Origin: Sinonovacula constricta
Taxonomy: Eukaryota; Mollusca; Bivalvia; Cardiida; Solecurtidae
Length of the DNA: 64,000 nt
Reading direction: 5' to 3'
Assembly (NCBI GenBank): GCA_007844125.1
Contig: CM017564.1
Location: 23,120,688-23,184,687 of the forward strand
Part shown: positions 1-10,310 of the stretch, one piece after another
Position numbering within the stretch: the stretch's first letter is position 1
How the letters are laid out: each line of letters starts with the position of its first letter
Translations under genes and position numbers: made by a program
The notes under the pieces: model-generated
What the model saw: the letters and a program-made list of their open reading frames with translations, nothing else
The model's database searches: none
What the model was told of the DNA's origin: nothing

Positions 1-201
1 TCAATTATTTGCTGAAGTTGTTTGGCATTTATAACCAACGGAATTAGTGTGATATGCTACACAAATTACGCGACAAGTGCCTTACGTACCGCACGGTCCT
101 TACAGCCTAATGTATACTCCATGGAGCCGACAGTCGATAATCGAGCCTCGGTAGAACAAAGCTGTAAGTAAAATGTAGACTGTTAGAACCACTATCGACA
201 T

Positions 202-439
202 CAGGGATGGCTCAAGGGGCGAGGGGTTTGTGGGGGGTGCACACCCACCAACAACGTAAAAGAGAAGAGTTGTGAAAACACATACAATGTAAGCTTAAAA
301 ATACTAAGATTTAAAGAATTTTGTCAGTTGACTACTTAGGGTCCCTTACTGTGTGTATATATCTAGCATTTACTAAGATAAAATTGAATGGATCTTGACT
401 CATACCCCACCTTACCAAGATTTTCTGGATCCGTCCCTG
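202..439. mobile_element. hAT-like MITE (non-autonomous DNA transposon)
   Basis: A 238-bp element bounded by inverted termini. The left end starts CAGGGATGGCTCAAGG; the right end, read on the minus strand, starts CAGGGACGGATCCAG. Both termini lead into G-rich stretches. The flanks form an imperfect 8-bp direct repeat, ATCGACAT at 194-201 and ATTAACAT at 440-447 (6 of 8 identical). Termini of the CAGRGRCGGATCCAG type and 8-bp target duplications are typical of hAT-superfamily MITEs. No transposase is encoded, so mobility would have needed a factor in trans. Mismatches in termini and target duplication indicate an old insertion. The superfamily call is inference from TIR and TSD only. Confidence 0.6.
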
Positions 440-447
440 ATTAACAT

Positions 448-2229
448 AGCTGTACTTTAATTTTGTCGGTAAATCTAAATAAGGTATAAACAATAAAGAC
501 CTGTTTAGCAATCTCCCCTCCTGGTCGCATAAGATTTTTGTACCATTATATTCATTAGAAAGGAAAATCAAGAAGAAAAATATATCTTATTTGGTTGCAT
601 ATTGTAAAACAATTTATTTCAGTCAAACAATTACCTGCCATATATTTAAAAAATTGGATAAACATAGTTATTGAGAAATAATTTAAGTATTAGTCCCTTA
701 GTCACGCGTATTAGTCAAACATTCTAATTGAATACACCAAAACCTTAGTTAAACATTGCACCAATAATTAATGTGGTGTGCAATAGCCCTTTATTATAAA
801 TTAATGTGTCCAATTCAAAACTCTGCATTATTAAAGTAACCTATTATAAACATAGTTCTACCAAACTGCTAACCGAAAGGACAAGTGTGAGTTTTTAATT
901 GTCAACAGCTATAAACGACTGCTACCCTGGCCTAAGATACCTTACGAAATGTATTATTGTTATAAAAATGGATTTAAAGATAGATAAAATGTAGTTATGG
1001 AGTTGGTCACCAAAGAATTCTCCGTCTGTCTATAGCTGTATCTAGGTTATAACCCTTATATGGAAGCACACCTTTTATTACAAGCAAAACTCATTTAAGG
1101 TATAGTAAATAATATACATTTTTCGTGGTAATTTAATTTTAACATAGTGTCCTACATATTGCGTATAATATCTATTTTTGGACGTCGCATTTTTAGCATT
1201 TGCAAGAATTACTGATAGTAGTTGGAGAAAGAACATTGCACAATCGGTTTGCTATAAATGCCTAAAAATAAACAAAAATGAATTTCCAAATCACCTCGTG
1301 TTCTCCGCAGTGCTCTATCGTACCGCAAGCTGCGGGAAACGCTGTTGCGTCGCATCGGAGACACGTCAAGTTGGCCGCACGACACGATCTGACAACAGAA
1401 AACACGTAAAATGCTTAGCGTGATACGTGTATACGAGTGTTATACATATTGTTACAAACACTGTACTCTGTAAAATATAAATGTGTTGTATATACACAAT
1501 ATAGAGAAGAAAGTGGTATATATATATTGACAAAAACAACAGTAGCCTTAGCAATACTGATATAACACCACATCTGTGTCAACTGTCTCAAAATCAGACA
1601 AAAGCTCTACCTTCTGATCCAGCAGCCACTGTCGTTTACATAATCCATATTTTTTTTCAATGAGTATTACCTGTAATATATTTATACGCGATTTCTTAAT
1701 TGTGCTAATTTACGTTTGAAAGATAATATCAAGCGCTGCCGTATGTGATGAGATATTGGTATATTATTCATTAGATAATAAAATGTGCGATATGCTAGTA
1801 AAAAAACGTGCAATTTGTTGTATAATTATAATAACAAAATACTCCATAAATAACAGTAGTTATCCTGAGATCTGCGGTAAATTAAGTTGAAGATAAATGT
1901 TTACATTTCAATAAAATAAATTATGAAAACAACGCTTGCTTGCAGATAAGTTACAAATTATCTGATCTAAATATAGGCCAACATGACCGTTATTCTACGT
2001 ACATTGTTGTCTAAAAATATTTATTTCAAGTTCATGTGTAAATATGTTATTAAAAATGCAGTTTATACTATTAAAATGTACGTGCATTTAAAATTGACAT
2101 TACCTGTAATCACCGCAAAAACAACGAACACGAACCCTGGTGATAAACAAAACATATTTCAGATTTATGACACCAAATCCATATTAAAGCTATTCTATTG
2201 CTAAAATTTATTCATTTTCTGGAAACAAT
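448..2229. other. AT-rich stretch with no recognised gene
   Basis: No recognisable domain, RNA gene or repeat family was seen. Small open frames (for example 1,178-1,423 on the plus strand) show no motif and lack similarity I can recognise. Confidence 0.5.
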
Positions 2230-3020
2230 GTTACAACATTAAGATATACAATAATTGACATAATAAATAATAAATTGGTTTCAAGTTATTATTAATTTAA
2301 TCTAATTAAAACTAAAGAAGCGTCATGTCTGTCTTTCTGTCTGTCTGCCCTCTGCCTGTCCTCTCTCTGCCCCTGTCCCTCTATGTCTCTCTGTGTCTCT
2401 GTCTCTTTTTTCCTTTCTCTCCGTCTCTCTGTGTGTTTCTCTGTCTCTGTCAATGACAACACGGTTAAGATGAGTTTTATTGGATGCAATTTTTATTTTT
2501 ATGCATTTTTGTTGAACAAATATCCACATTCAGAATGAACTGAAACTACTTAATTTGTAAATAAATGAAAATTGCGGTGATCTAAAAGCATTGGTTAGTT
2601 GTTTGATTTATCGAGGACAAAGTGGGAACTTTAAGCCTTTTACTAACCAGTAATGATGTTGGTTGCCATGCAATTGTCGATTTCCGCGGATAGAAATGGG
2701 TCTTAAATGAAATAAACGCACAAATAATGACTAAATCAATTCAGAGCAAGCTGTCCAATGTCATTTTATTCTACATAGGAATGGTTATTGCGATTTGGGA
2801 AGACTCTGACAGCGACGATTAAACAACTGATCTGACTGTAATGAAACTTTGAAGTGAATCGCCTTAAGGTTAAGTTAAAAGATGAATAAACGAGCTCATA
2901 CATTGGACTTCTTAGAACTAAGAAGAGGTTTTGAATTAAACCGAATAATACGCTGCGGATGTCACCCTATCCTGATTTTAGGCATGACAACACGAACGTT
3001 GATAAGCAGGACCTGTACGT
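2230..3020 (+). repeat. Old direct duplication, upstream copy
   Basis: This segment matches 3,690-4,800 in the same orientation as a series of islands. Shared blocks are the AT-rich lead-in ending TTTAATCTAATTA, the string ACTAAAGAAGCG just before a CTGT-rich core, TGTCAATGAC just after it, and a block near 2,905-2,990 that matches 4,705-4,785 (shared TTAAACGAAT-like and ATCCTGATTTT strings). The islands keep the same order but differ in spacing and length, so this is a diverged tandem or nearby duplication, not a recent one. The mariner-type fragment at 3,257-3,452 lies between the two copies. Confidence 0.55.
2328..2453. repeat. CTGT/CT-rich microsatellite
   Basis: Impure CTGT and CTCT tract inside the upstream duplication copy. 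It is the short counterpart of the larger tract at 3,787-4,262. Open frames on both strands across it encode only Ser/Leu/Cys or Arg/Asp/Gln strings and are not genes. Confidence 0.85.
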
Positions 3021-3223
3021 TAATGATGCATATGACATGCACTGTATTGTATATATTAAATTCATACAGAGTGATCCAAAATATCTGATACCATTTTAAA
3101 TTAGTATAACTTTTTCATTTTCAAAACGTTTTTCTTATTTAAAAAAATATTAAATTCAGAAGGCTTCATAGTTTTATTGCAAACAAATACTTCGAGGAAA
3201 ACGTTGACGTCGTGCGACGTTGA

Positions 3224-3231
3224 TGACGTCA
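3224..3231. promoter_or_regulatory. Perfect CRE palindrome upstream of transposon start codon
   Basis: TGACGTCA, the full ATF/CREB palindrome, lies 26 bp upstream of the ATG of the broken mariner-type frame at 3,257. A near-palindromic GACGTCGTGCGACGT lies just before it. The start codon itself sits in AAAATGGCGGCG, close to the YY1 consensus. This may be the remnant of the element's own promoter. Function is inference. Confidence 0.3.
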
Positions 3232-3256
3232 TTTTAACTTGCGTTGTTTATTCAAA

Positions 3257-3452
3257 ATGGCGGCGTCTAGTCAAAAGGCTGCAGAAGCTGTTCAGCTTTT
3301 TTTTGAAACCCGTTCACCAGTAACTGTCATACGGACAATGCATAAACGGTACCCGAACGTTGAAAAAAATGTCAAAGCTGCAAGTATTGAGACTAGTAAA
3401 TAGATTTCAACAGACTGGATCAGTTCAAAACGGCCGACATAACAACACCGGC
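3257..3452 (+). pseudogene. Broken mariner/Tc1-type N-terminal HTH fragment
   Basis: An ATG at 3,257 in a strong context opens a 48-codon frame that ends at TAG 3,401-3,403. It begins MAASSQKAAEAVQLFFETRS and continues with a SPVTVIRTMHKRYP stretch. The +1 frame from about 3,378 then reads LVNRFQQTGSVQNGR. Together these resemble the helix-turn-helix N-terminus (DUF4817-like: TRSPVTVIR-type helix, then RLVNRFQxTGSV) found in mariner-like transposases and related elements. One frameshift separates the halves, and the catalytic DDE/D part is not visible downstream. A GTGATCCAAAATATCTG string at about 3,071, upstream, resembles mariner-type termini. This is a dead, 3'-truncated copy, not a host gene. 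Confidence 0.6.
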
Positions 3453-3689
3453 ACCTGTATATTTCGTCATTTGGCGATGGAATGTAATATGTATGATCGG
3501 CGTAAAATGTATGTACGTGACGTAGTTTGCTGTTAAATTTTTCTTTTACTGGAAAACATTGCTTGGGGCATTAGTATGGCTAGAGTATGTCAATTGAACC
3601 AAAACAGCACACATTTCTGCTTTATGACATCAACTGAAGATTTAAGTTATTGCTCAATTGCAGACTATTGCTAAAGGCACTTGCTTTTT

Positions 3690-4125
3690 TGGAATAAGTG
3701 ATAATCAAAATAGTAAATAATACATAATAAATTAATTTCACAGTATGTATTATTTAATCTAATTACCACTAAAGAAGCGCCATGTACCTCTGTCTGTCTT
3801 TCTGTCTGTCTTTCTGTCTGTCTTTCTGTCTGTCTGCCTTTTTGTCTGCCTGCCTGCCTGTATGTCTGCCTGCATGCTTGTCTGTCTTTCTGTCTGTCTG
3901 CATGCCCGCCTGCCTGTCTGTTTGCCCGTCTTTCTGTATATCTGCCTGCCTGTATGTCTGCATGTCTGCCTTTCGGTATGCCCGTCTGTCTATCTGCCTG
4001 CCTGCCTGCCTGCATGTTTGTCAGTCTACCTGTCTGTCTGTCGGTCTGTCTGTTTGTCTGTTTTACTGTCTGTCTGTCCTCTCTCTGTTCCTGTCTCTCT
4101 GTGTGTCAGCCTGTATGTCTCTGCC

Positions 4126-4189
<64 letters not shown>

Positions 4190-4800
4190 CTCTCTCTGTT
4201 CCTGTCTCTCTGTGTGTCAGCATCTATGTCTCTCTGACCTCAGTCCCTGTCTGTCCCTGTCAATGACTATATTTGATTAAGAGGAGCTTTCATAGAGTGA
4301 ACAAAATGATTTTATCAAAGTAGTTATTTAACAAATTATGCATTGATTCAAAGTTTGTAATAATGTCTTTGTCATAACACTGTGTCGATTTTCTTGGTTT
4401 GAAATCACGTTAACCAGTAATTTTAACCAGGATTTTTTTCTCTTTTACTGTAGAATTGAGAGCAATAGAAACGTACTTACTCATATTGATGCCAATTTTT
4501 CGACCGTTAACAAATGAACAAGACGTATGTTAAGCGTCGTCCTGTCTGTACCTTATCTCGAAGTTGTCACACGGTGAGTGTGCTTTCATTAGTCAAACAT
4601 CGGAAGTCGTTCGTTATCAACACATACAGCGAATCATACGGAACATACAGATGTACAGATAACGTCTTTAGTGTTGTGTCCTGAGATATGGTTTAAAGAC
4701 GGCATACTAAGTTAAGAAAAAGTTTTGAGTTTAAACGAATATTTCCCGGCGGAAAGCACATGATCCTGATTTTTTCACAGTAGCATTGTTTCTACTATAT
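3690..4800 (+). repeat. Old direct duplication, downstream copy
   Basis: Partner of 2,230-3,020, in the same orientation, with ordered islands of similarity around a much longer CTGT-rich core. The difference in core length is the main size change between the copies. No gene was recognised in it. Confidence 0.55.
3787..4262. repeat. Large CTGT/CTGCCTGT satellite tract
   Basis: About 475 bp of CTGT, CTGC and CTTT-type tetranucleotides. It includes an uninterrupted CTGT run near 4,128-4,189 and an internal repeat of a CCTCTCTCTGTTCCTGTCTC block at about 4,079 and 4,189. The many overlapping frames (Cys/Leu/Ser/Val on plus, Gln/Arg/Asp/Thr on minus) are repeat translations and should not be annotated as proteins. 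Confidence 0.9.
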
Positions 4801-5225
4801 GTTGGTTTATGCATACACTTTTTTAACTTTGTATAACACAGTAAATTTCCCAAGACGAAAAGAAGAAATATGGAGTCGAATAATACTATTCATTTTCTTT
4901 ATTTTTGTATTTAGCTGATCTCAAAAGAAAGTTTTATGAATGAAATTTTCTCCCTTGAAAAAAAAACCCTCCAGATATTTACAGGTATCAAAACCAAAAT
5001 TCATTGTATCAAATCTGATTCATCATTCTACGCACATAAATAATGCGAATAACTCAAAGTAGGTGACTTTTCACTAATTGTGATTCCCACTAGTACCTTA
5101 CTAGTAGTACCTGGATATTTTGACGTTCCACTCGTTAAATCTGTCAATGCGTGTTATATGGATTCACTATACAGCTTTTGAGCCATGGCTTAAACATCGC
5201 GTATGTTGGTATAGGCTTATCCTTA
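4801..5225. other. AT-rich stretch with no recognised gene
   Basis: Nothing recognised between the duplicated block and the long-TIR MITE. Confidence 0.4.
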
Positions 5226-5234
5226 TCACTGTTT

Positions 5235-5617
5235 CAATCGGAGCTCTTCGGGTAATTCCGTCCTCGGGACAATCATTCCTCGGATGTATCTAGTGCAATA
5301 ATTCTTAATGAAATCACGATCGTTTTGTTCGCCGTAAGAAGAAAATGCCTAAGTAGTTCGCACAAAACATAAACACTGCCATCGTTTGACAACTGCGTGT
5401 CTGCTGCGCTGGGTAAATTAAAATCGGGTGATTTAAATTGGAAGCCGCCACAAATTGAAGTTTTACTAGCGTCGTACTGTAGTGAGTCACCCAAACTGCC
5501 ATTTTTGTTTTGACGTCTGACTCAAAAGAAGTCCCATTTAGGGAAATGGCCGAGGTGATCCGACTACCTACATACATCCGAGAGATGATTCGTGAATTAT
5601 CCGAGGTGTTCTGATTG
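5235..5617. mobile_element. Long-TIR MITE, copy 1 (~9-bp TSD)
   Basis: A 383-bp element. The left end reads CAATCGGAGCTCTTCGGGTA; the right end, on the minus strand, reads CAATCAGAACACCTCGGATA. Both continue into a TCGGATGTAT subterminal block, so the inverted ends span about 45 bp. It is flanked by TCACTGTTT (5,226-5,234) and TCGCTGTTT (5,618-5,626), a 9-bp direct repeat with one mismatch. A second, shorter and inverted copy lies at 42,158-42,409, which confirms both ends. Long TIRs with 9-bp duplications are seen in Mutator-like and some other DNA transposons; the superfamily is not settled. The open frames inside (5,273-5,577, minus) are parts of the element and not recognised proteins. 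Confidence 0.8.
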
Positions 5618-5626
5618 TCGCTGTTT

Positions 5627-7186
5627 CAGACGTCGCCTGTCTTTCAAAGCAGTCAACTCTGCCACCAACAAGGGAAATCGTCAACGGACTTGTCTTGAAT
5701 GAGTCTTGAATGAGATTATATTTTGATAAAATCTTTTTATGTCTACCATCATAGCTTTGTCCTTTCGATAAAGTCTAATGTTAACATTTTAAAGGTGATA
5801 TCTGGCAGCTTAGGCCAAAAATATTTTCATTAAAAAAAAAACAAATAAATAATTGTTACCTGAACAGATCTTACACAATGATGTTTATTTAACATATGTA
5901 AAAAGTGAAGCATAACGCCACAGTCGTCTTTAAAAATGTATTTTCTATCTGAGCCACGCTGCACAGTTAGCGATTTTTAAATACTCATGTTTAAGCTCAT
6001 CCACGTTATCTGTTCAGACGTCAATGTGTGTTTCTAACAGAAATTCCAATCGTTCTTATTTAAAGATTTGAGAAGAATGAAAATTATAGGGCCGACTAAC
6101 GAGTTTTACTGCCCTAAAATTGAGATATAGTTTATAATCGCCTAAGCTTAGAGGATTCTACATCTACAACAAAAAAAAAAAATTGTCACAATACACATTT
6201 TAATGACGTTTTTCTACTAATGGCTATGTGTTTAGAAGATCTTCTTCGAATCGTAGAAAAAATTACTCTTGCATAACATAATTTTAATTTATTGCGCAAC
6301 CCTTCCTTCTAACCGACCACACAATAAGCAACCTTTTAATGAATACATAGATGATTAAGTGCTTTAAAGAATTATGCATATTTCAAATTTTGCTACCATA
6401 AACACTATGATTTTGTCGTACAGTATGTGTATATATACGGTTGGGGGCAAGCCTGGTCTATCCGCAAATTAAAAAAAGCAAAGACTTTGCACCCCATGTT
6501 ATTGTTACCAAAGCAACTATCATTTTACGCATTATCAAATAATAATAAATACAACTATCATTATATGCATTATTGTATTATTCGAAATAGGCACTCAATC
6601 ATAATAAAATTAATAAATTTACTTTATACGCGCAAGTATGGTTCGCATTGCTATGACATGTTATCTGGTTTGAAAGAAACAGAAGAATAAAATTGATGTT
6701 TGCTCAGAAATGTGGCGCCAGGCATACTTTGTATTTGATTTTCAGACAACTAGCGGAACTAGTGTGTCAATTTAGATAAAGTCGTAAATTTAAATAAAAA
6801 ACGAATAAAAAATGTCAGCTTGACCAAATATTTATCGAGAAGATCTGGAAAAGAATTTCTTAAGATTAAGAAGGTCATATTAAATCAACGTGGCGCCTGT
6901 ATGTTGCACTAGAAAACTTTTTACGCAAACATACATTATAATGCAGCGACATCAATATAAAATAAGAATTGTTTAATGCTATCAATTTAAACATGGGTTG
7001 CTGTAATTAAAGTATGAATATTTTTGTCTCCCATTTTTTTTGTTAGATATGCCAGATAATTTTATAAATGGCATCATTAAAATGTTATCATTAAGGAAAT
7101 ACGAGACAATTGTTACATTTAAACACCTTAAAAACGATATAATCACATAACAATGTATAATCGGAAAGACAAATTAGGAAAAAGGT
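5627..7186. other. AT-rich stretch with no recognised gene
   Basis: No recognisable domain, RNA gene or repeat was seen. The 87-codon open frame at 6,427-6,690 has no motif I know. Confidence 0.45.
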
Positions 7187-7219
<33 letters not shown>

Positions 7220-8132
7220 AAGAGGAAGAGAGAGCAAGAGAGGGTGAAAGAGAGGGAGAGAGAGGAATAGAGAGAGAGGAAGAGAGAGAGGGAGAGAGAG
7301 AGGAGGGTAGATTAGTAGAGAGAGGAGAGAGAAAGAGGAAGAGAAAGAGAGAGGGTAAAATAGAGGGGGTCGGAAGGCGCTCGTGGCTCTCGCGGCGGTC
7401 TCTCGTGATGCCGCTCGAGCGTGAGCGCTGTCGCTGGCGCGCGAGCGCTGTGAGGAGGAAGTGAGGCGCGGAGCTGTCGAGAGAGGGGGGTTGCGCGGGT
7501 TGATACGAGAGTGAGCAAAGGGGAAGAGGTGGATGGCGGCTAGAAAGAGGTGAGAGGGGCAGAGAGAAGTAGTAGCGGGAGGAGGGGCGTGCAAGCCCTG
7601 GAGGGAGAGGGCGAGCGTTGAGGAGAGTGCGAGCGAAGAGGGGGTGCGAGCCGAAAGTGGGGTGAGGGAGAGAGGAAGGGTTCGAGGGGCGCGGGCGAGC
7701 GGTACGTGTTCAGGAGGACAGGAGAGTCGATCTGAGAGAGAAAGAGAGGAGGGTGAGCTTGAGTAGAGGGAAAAAGAAAAGAGATCGGGGGGAGAGCGAG
7801 GTGTGAGAGAGGAGAGACGGTGAGCGAACGACCACGGAGAGCGGAGATGGCTGTGAAGAAGGATGAGATGACAAGGGAAGAGAGAGAGAGAGAGTGGGTG
7901 AGCGAGACTTGGGAGGGGAGGGGAGGAGGAGGAGAGAGAGTGGGGGGTGTGAGAGGGAGAGATTGGGTTGGAGGGAGAGGGAGAGAGAGAGAGAGAGATG
8001 GGGCGACGGAGGGGGGAGAGATGAGATGGATCGAGAGGAGCTTGAGGGTGAGAGGAAGAGGGGGAGAGAAAACAACAGAGGGGTGGGGGTGGAAGGAGGG
8101 GGTGCGAGAGAGAGGGAGAGAGAGAATAGGAT
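7187..8132. repeat. ~950-bp GA-rich polypurine tract
   Basis: The plus strand is very largely purine (GAGA, GGAGA, GGGAG) over about 950 bp, with runs of (GA)n near 7,188-7,212 and 7,980-7,998. It is interrupted by a GC-rich, CpG-containing block at about 7,375-7,500. Such mirror-like homopurine DNA can form intramolecular triplexes, and (GA)n is the binding site class of GAGA-type factors in animals. Frames on both strands (Arg/Glu/Gly on plus, Ser/Leu/Pro on minus) are low-complexity translations. Confidence 0.92.
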
Positions 8133-8334
8133 AATTGTTTAAATGGAAATTGTCTCCGTTGTCAGATATTATCCGAGATAGTCCAAATAGTAGAAAAGTC
8201 CTTTAAGTTGGAATTCTTTATCTCATTCGGAACGTTTAGGTGGCCGGTGCTTGTATCCTCTGTGCATATGATACATATGTTGATAGTTGACTGTATTACT
8301 AGTTATTTTGTCTGTCTTAAAGTTCATTTTATCA

Positions 8335-8655
8335 GTTGAAACTCTCGATGCAAGTGATTACTGTTAATCATCTTACTTTGATGGGATATTTTTATTTACA
8401 TTGTTTGTTTGATAGAAAAAACCTTCAGGAAGTGCGAGGTTGGAGCGCTCCACAAACCAGGTTTAAGCACCCTAGTCGGTCCTTTTGCCGGCTGAGCGTT
8501 CCAAAGCGATAACTGCTAGTTTTTCCTTGTGTGTGTTATGCCTCGTCTCTGTGTTTTTGTCACTTTTGCATTAACCATGTTTCACTTTGTCTAGTAGATA
8601 GTTCAGATTTTATTGTCTGTGGTAATTCTTTCAGGACCTTTCCTTATTCTCCTTG
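8335..8655 (+). mobile_element. Core-GGTAACTG family element, subfamily A
   Basis: Member of an interspersed family defined in this window. The core at 8,431-8,515 runs from AGTGCGAGGTTGGAGCGCTC through AAACCAGGTTTAAGCACC and GAGCGTTCCAAAGCGAT to AACTG. The tail (TCGTCTCTGTGTTTTTGTCA, then TTTGTCTAGTAGATA, then AGGACCTTTCCTTATT) defines subfamily A, shared with the elements at 13,597, 19,676 and 41,475. No terminal inverted repeats or coding capacity were seen. The 96-codon frame at 8,531-8,821 overlaps the tail and is not a gene. Confidence 0.75.
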
Positions 8656-9663
8656 TTCTTTATCAGATATCAGGCGTGTTTCTGCCATTACGCACATTAT
8701 GCACGTGCGTAACTTCCGTTCTAAAAATCGAAAATCTGAAAGTACCAAAAATACTAAGAAAGTCGATGCCTACACCGGGTTAGGAATGATATATCTTATT
8801 TCCGTAGTTTCTATGATATAAAATCTTTTTACCACACCATTCTTTTCAAATCTATAAATAAAAACGATGGGGATTTCTGCTAAAAATAGACACCGACGTC
8901 ACAACGGATGACGTGCATGAGCTAAAACATAAGGGGTCACAGGGTTGTCTTAGTTTAAAAATAGTGCAGCGTGGATCAGATAGGAAATACATGCGAGATC
9001 TTTTCAGGTAATCATAGTTTGTTAAGATGTTTGACGAAAATATTTTGGTCCAAACTGTCGGATACCACTTTAATGTTGTTGAATATAAAACACTTTTTTG
9101 AAAGCTTTACTAAGCAGGTAATTACATGTACCTTATCGACTTTTTATTTACTTCAAGTGGAACGCGTTAAAGATACTTCAAAGGTTAACGTCCTTATTAC
9201 GAACAAATGCTTCTCCTATCGTCTCTAAACAATAAAGAAATACTGATATCTAATAGAATGGGTAGAAATATAGCAGATGTTCGTAAGACAATTAACCGGT
9301 TCATTTCTTTATAAATAGTTAATGACAAATGTAACGAACTGTCGATATTCATCTCAATGAAACTTATCCGTCGCTTCAGAAATGGTTTTTAGTAGAATGG
9401 GCTTTGATGAGCAGTAGAGGAAGAAAGATATCATCATAAAATTTCTGCAGGAAGTTGGTATTCCGGGCATATCTCAGGATCAATGAAACAGTTTTCTTAA
9501 GGAAATCAAATAAAATTGATTCAAGAATGTCTTGTAGCTTTTATAAAAAAAACAACAAGATAACAGAAGGGATATGGTTAATGTGCAATAACAATTATGA
9601 ACAAAGAGAATGCAATAATAACCAATATTATGCTGCTTTCCAGCAAGAGCGAGCAGTAGTGTG
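8656..9663. other. Stretch with no recognised gene
   Basis: No recognisable feature between the interspersed element and the 40-bp minisatellite. Short frames at 8,971-9,228 and 9,455-9,787 show no known motif, and the latter runs into the minisatellite. Confidence 0.4.
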
Positions 9664-10310
9664 TTTGAGTTTGCAAATGTCATGTTTAAACGCGCAATCG
9701 CCATGGGAGTTTGAAAATGTCCTGTTGAAAACACTAAGTCACCTAAGAGTTTGCAAATGTCATGTTGAAAACACCAAATCACGATAGGAGTTTGCAAATG
9801 TCATGTTGAAAACACTAAGTCACCTAAGAGTTTGCAAATGTCATGTCTAAAACGCCCAATCGCCATGGGAGTTTGAAAATGTCCTGTTGAAAACACTAAA
9901 TCACCTAGGAGTTTGCAAATGTCATGTCTAAAACGCCCAATCGCCATGGGAGTTTGAAAATGTCCTGTTGAAAACACTAAGTCACCTAAGAGTTTGCAAA
10001 TGTCATGTCTAAAACGCCCAATCGCCATGGGAGTTTGCAAATGTCCTGTTGAAAACACTAAATCACCTAGGAGTTTGCAAATGTCATGTTGAAAACACTA
10101 AATCACCTAAGAGTTTGCAAATGTCATGTTGAAAACACCAAATCACCATGGAAGTTTGCAAATGTTCTATTGAAAACACTAATTCAACTAAGAGTTTGCA
10201 AATGTCATGTCTTTGCAAATGTCCTGTTGAAAACACTAAGTCACCTAAGAGTTTGCAAATGCCCTGTTGAAAACACCAAATCACGATAGAAGTTTGCAAA
10301 TGTCCTCCTG
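9664..10310. repeat. 40/41-bp minisatellite with 80-bp higher-order units
   Basis: About 16 head-to-tail copies of a 40-41 bp unit that starts GAGTTTGCAAATGTCMTGTY. Two variants alternate: one continues GAAAACACTAARTCACCTA, the other CTAAAACGCCCAATCGCCAT. Their alternation makes an ~81-bp higher-order unit, clearest between about 9,790 and 10,080; single-variant units follow. One unit near 10,192-10,212 is truncated after about 20 bp. Because 81 is divisible by three, the minus strand stays open (9,801-10,058 and 10,084-10,317) and encodes a 27-residue repeat. That openness follows from the period and is not evidence of coding. Confidence 0.93.

Noticed and set aside
3671..4280. Cys/Leu-rich and Gln/Arg-rich frames on both strands
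   Set aside because: Translations of the CTGT tract.
7091..8142. Several 70-167 codon frames of Ser/Leu/Pro or Arg/Glu/Gly
   Set aside because: Translations of the polypurine tract.
9664..10310. CRISPR-like array of ~40-bp repeats
   Set aside because: The units abut directly without unique spacers, and the surroundings are eukaryotic. It is a minisatellite.
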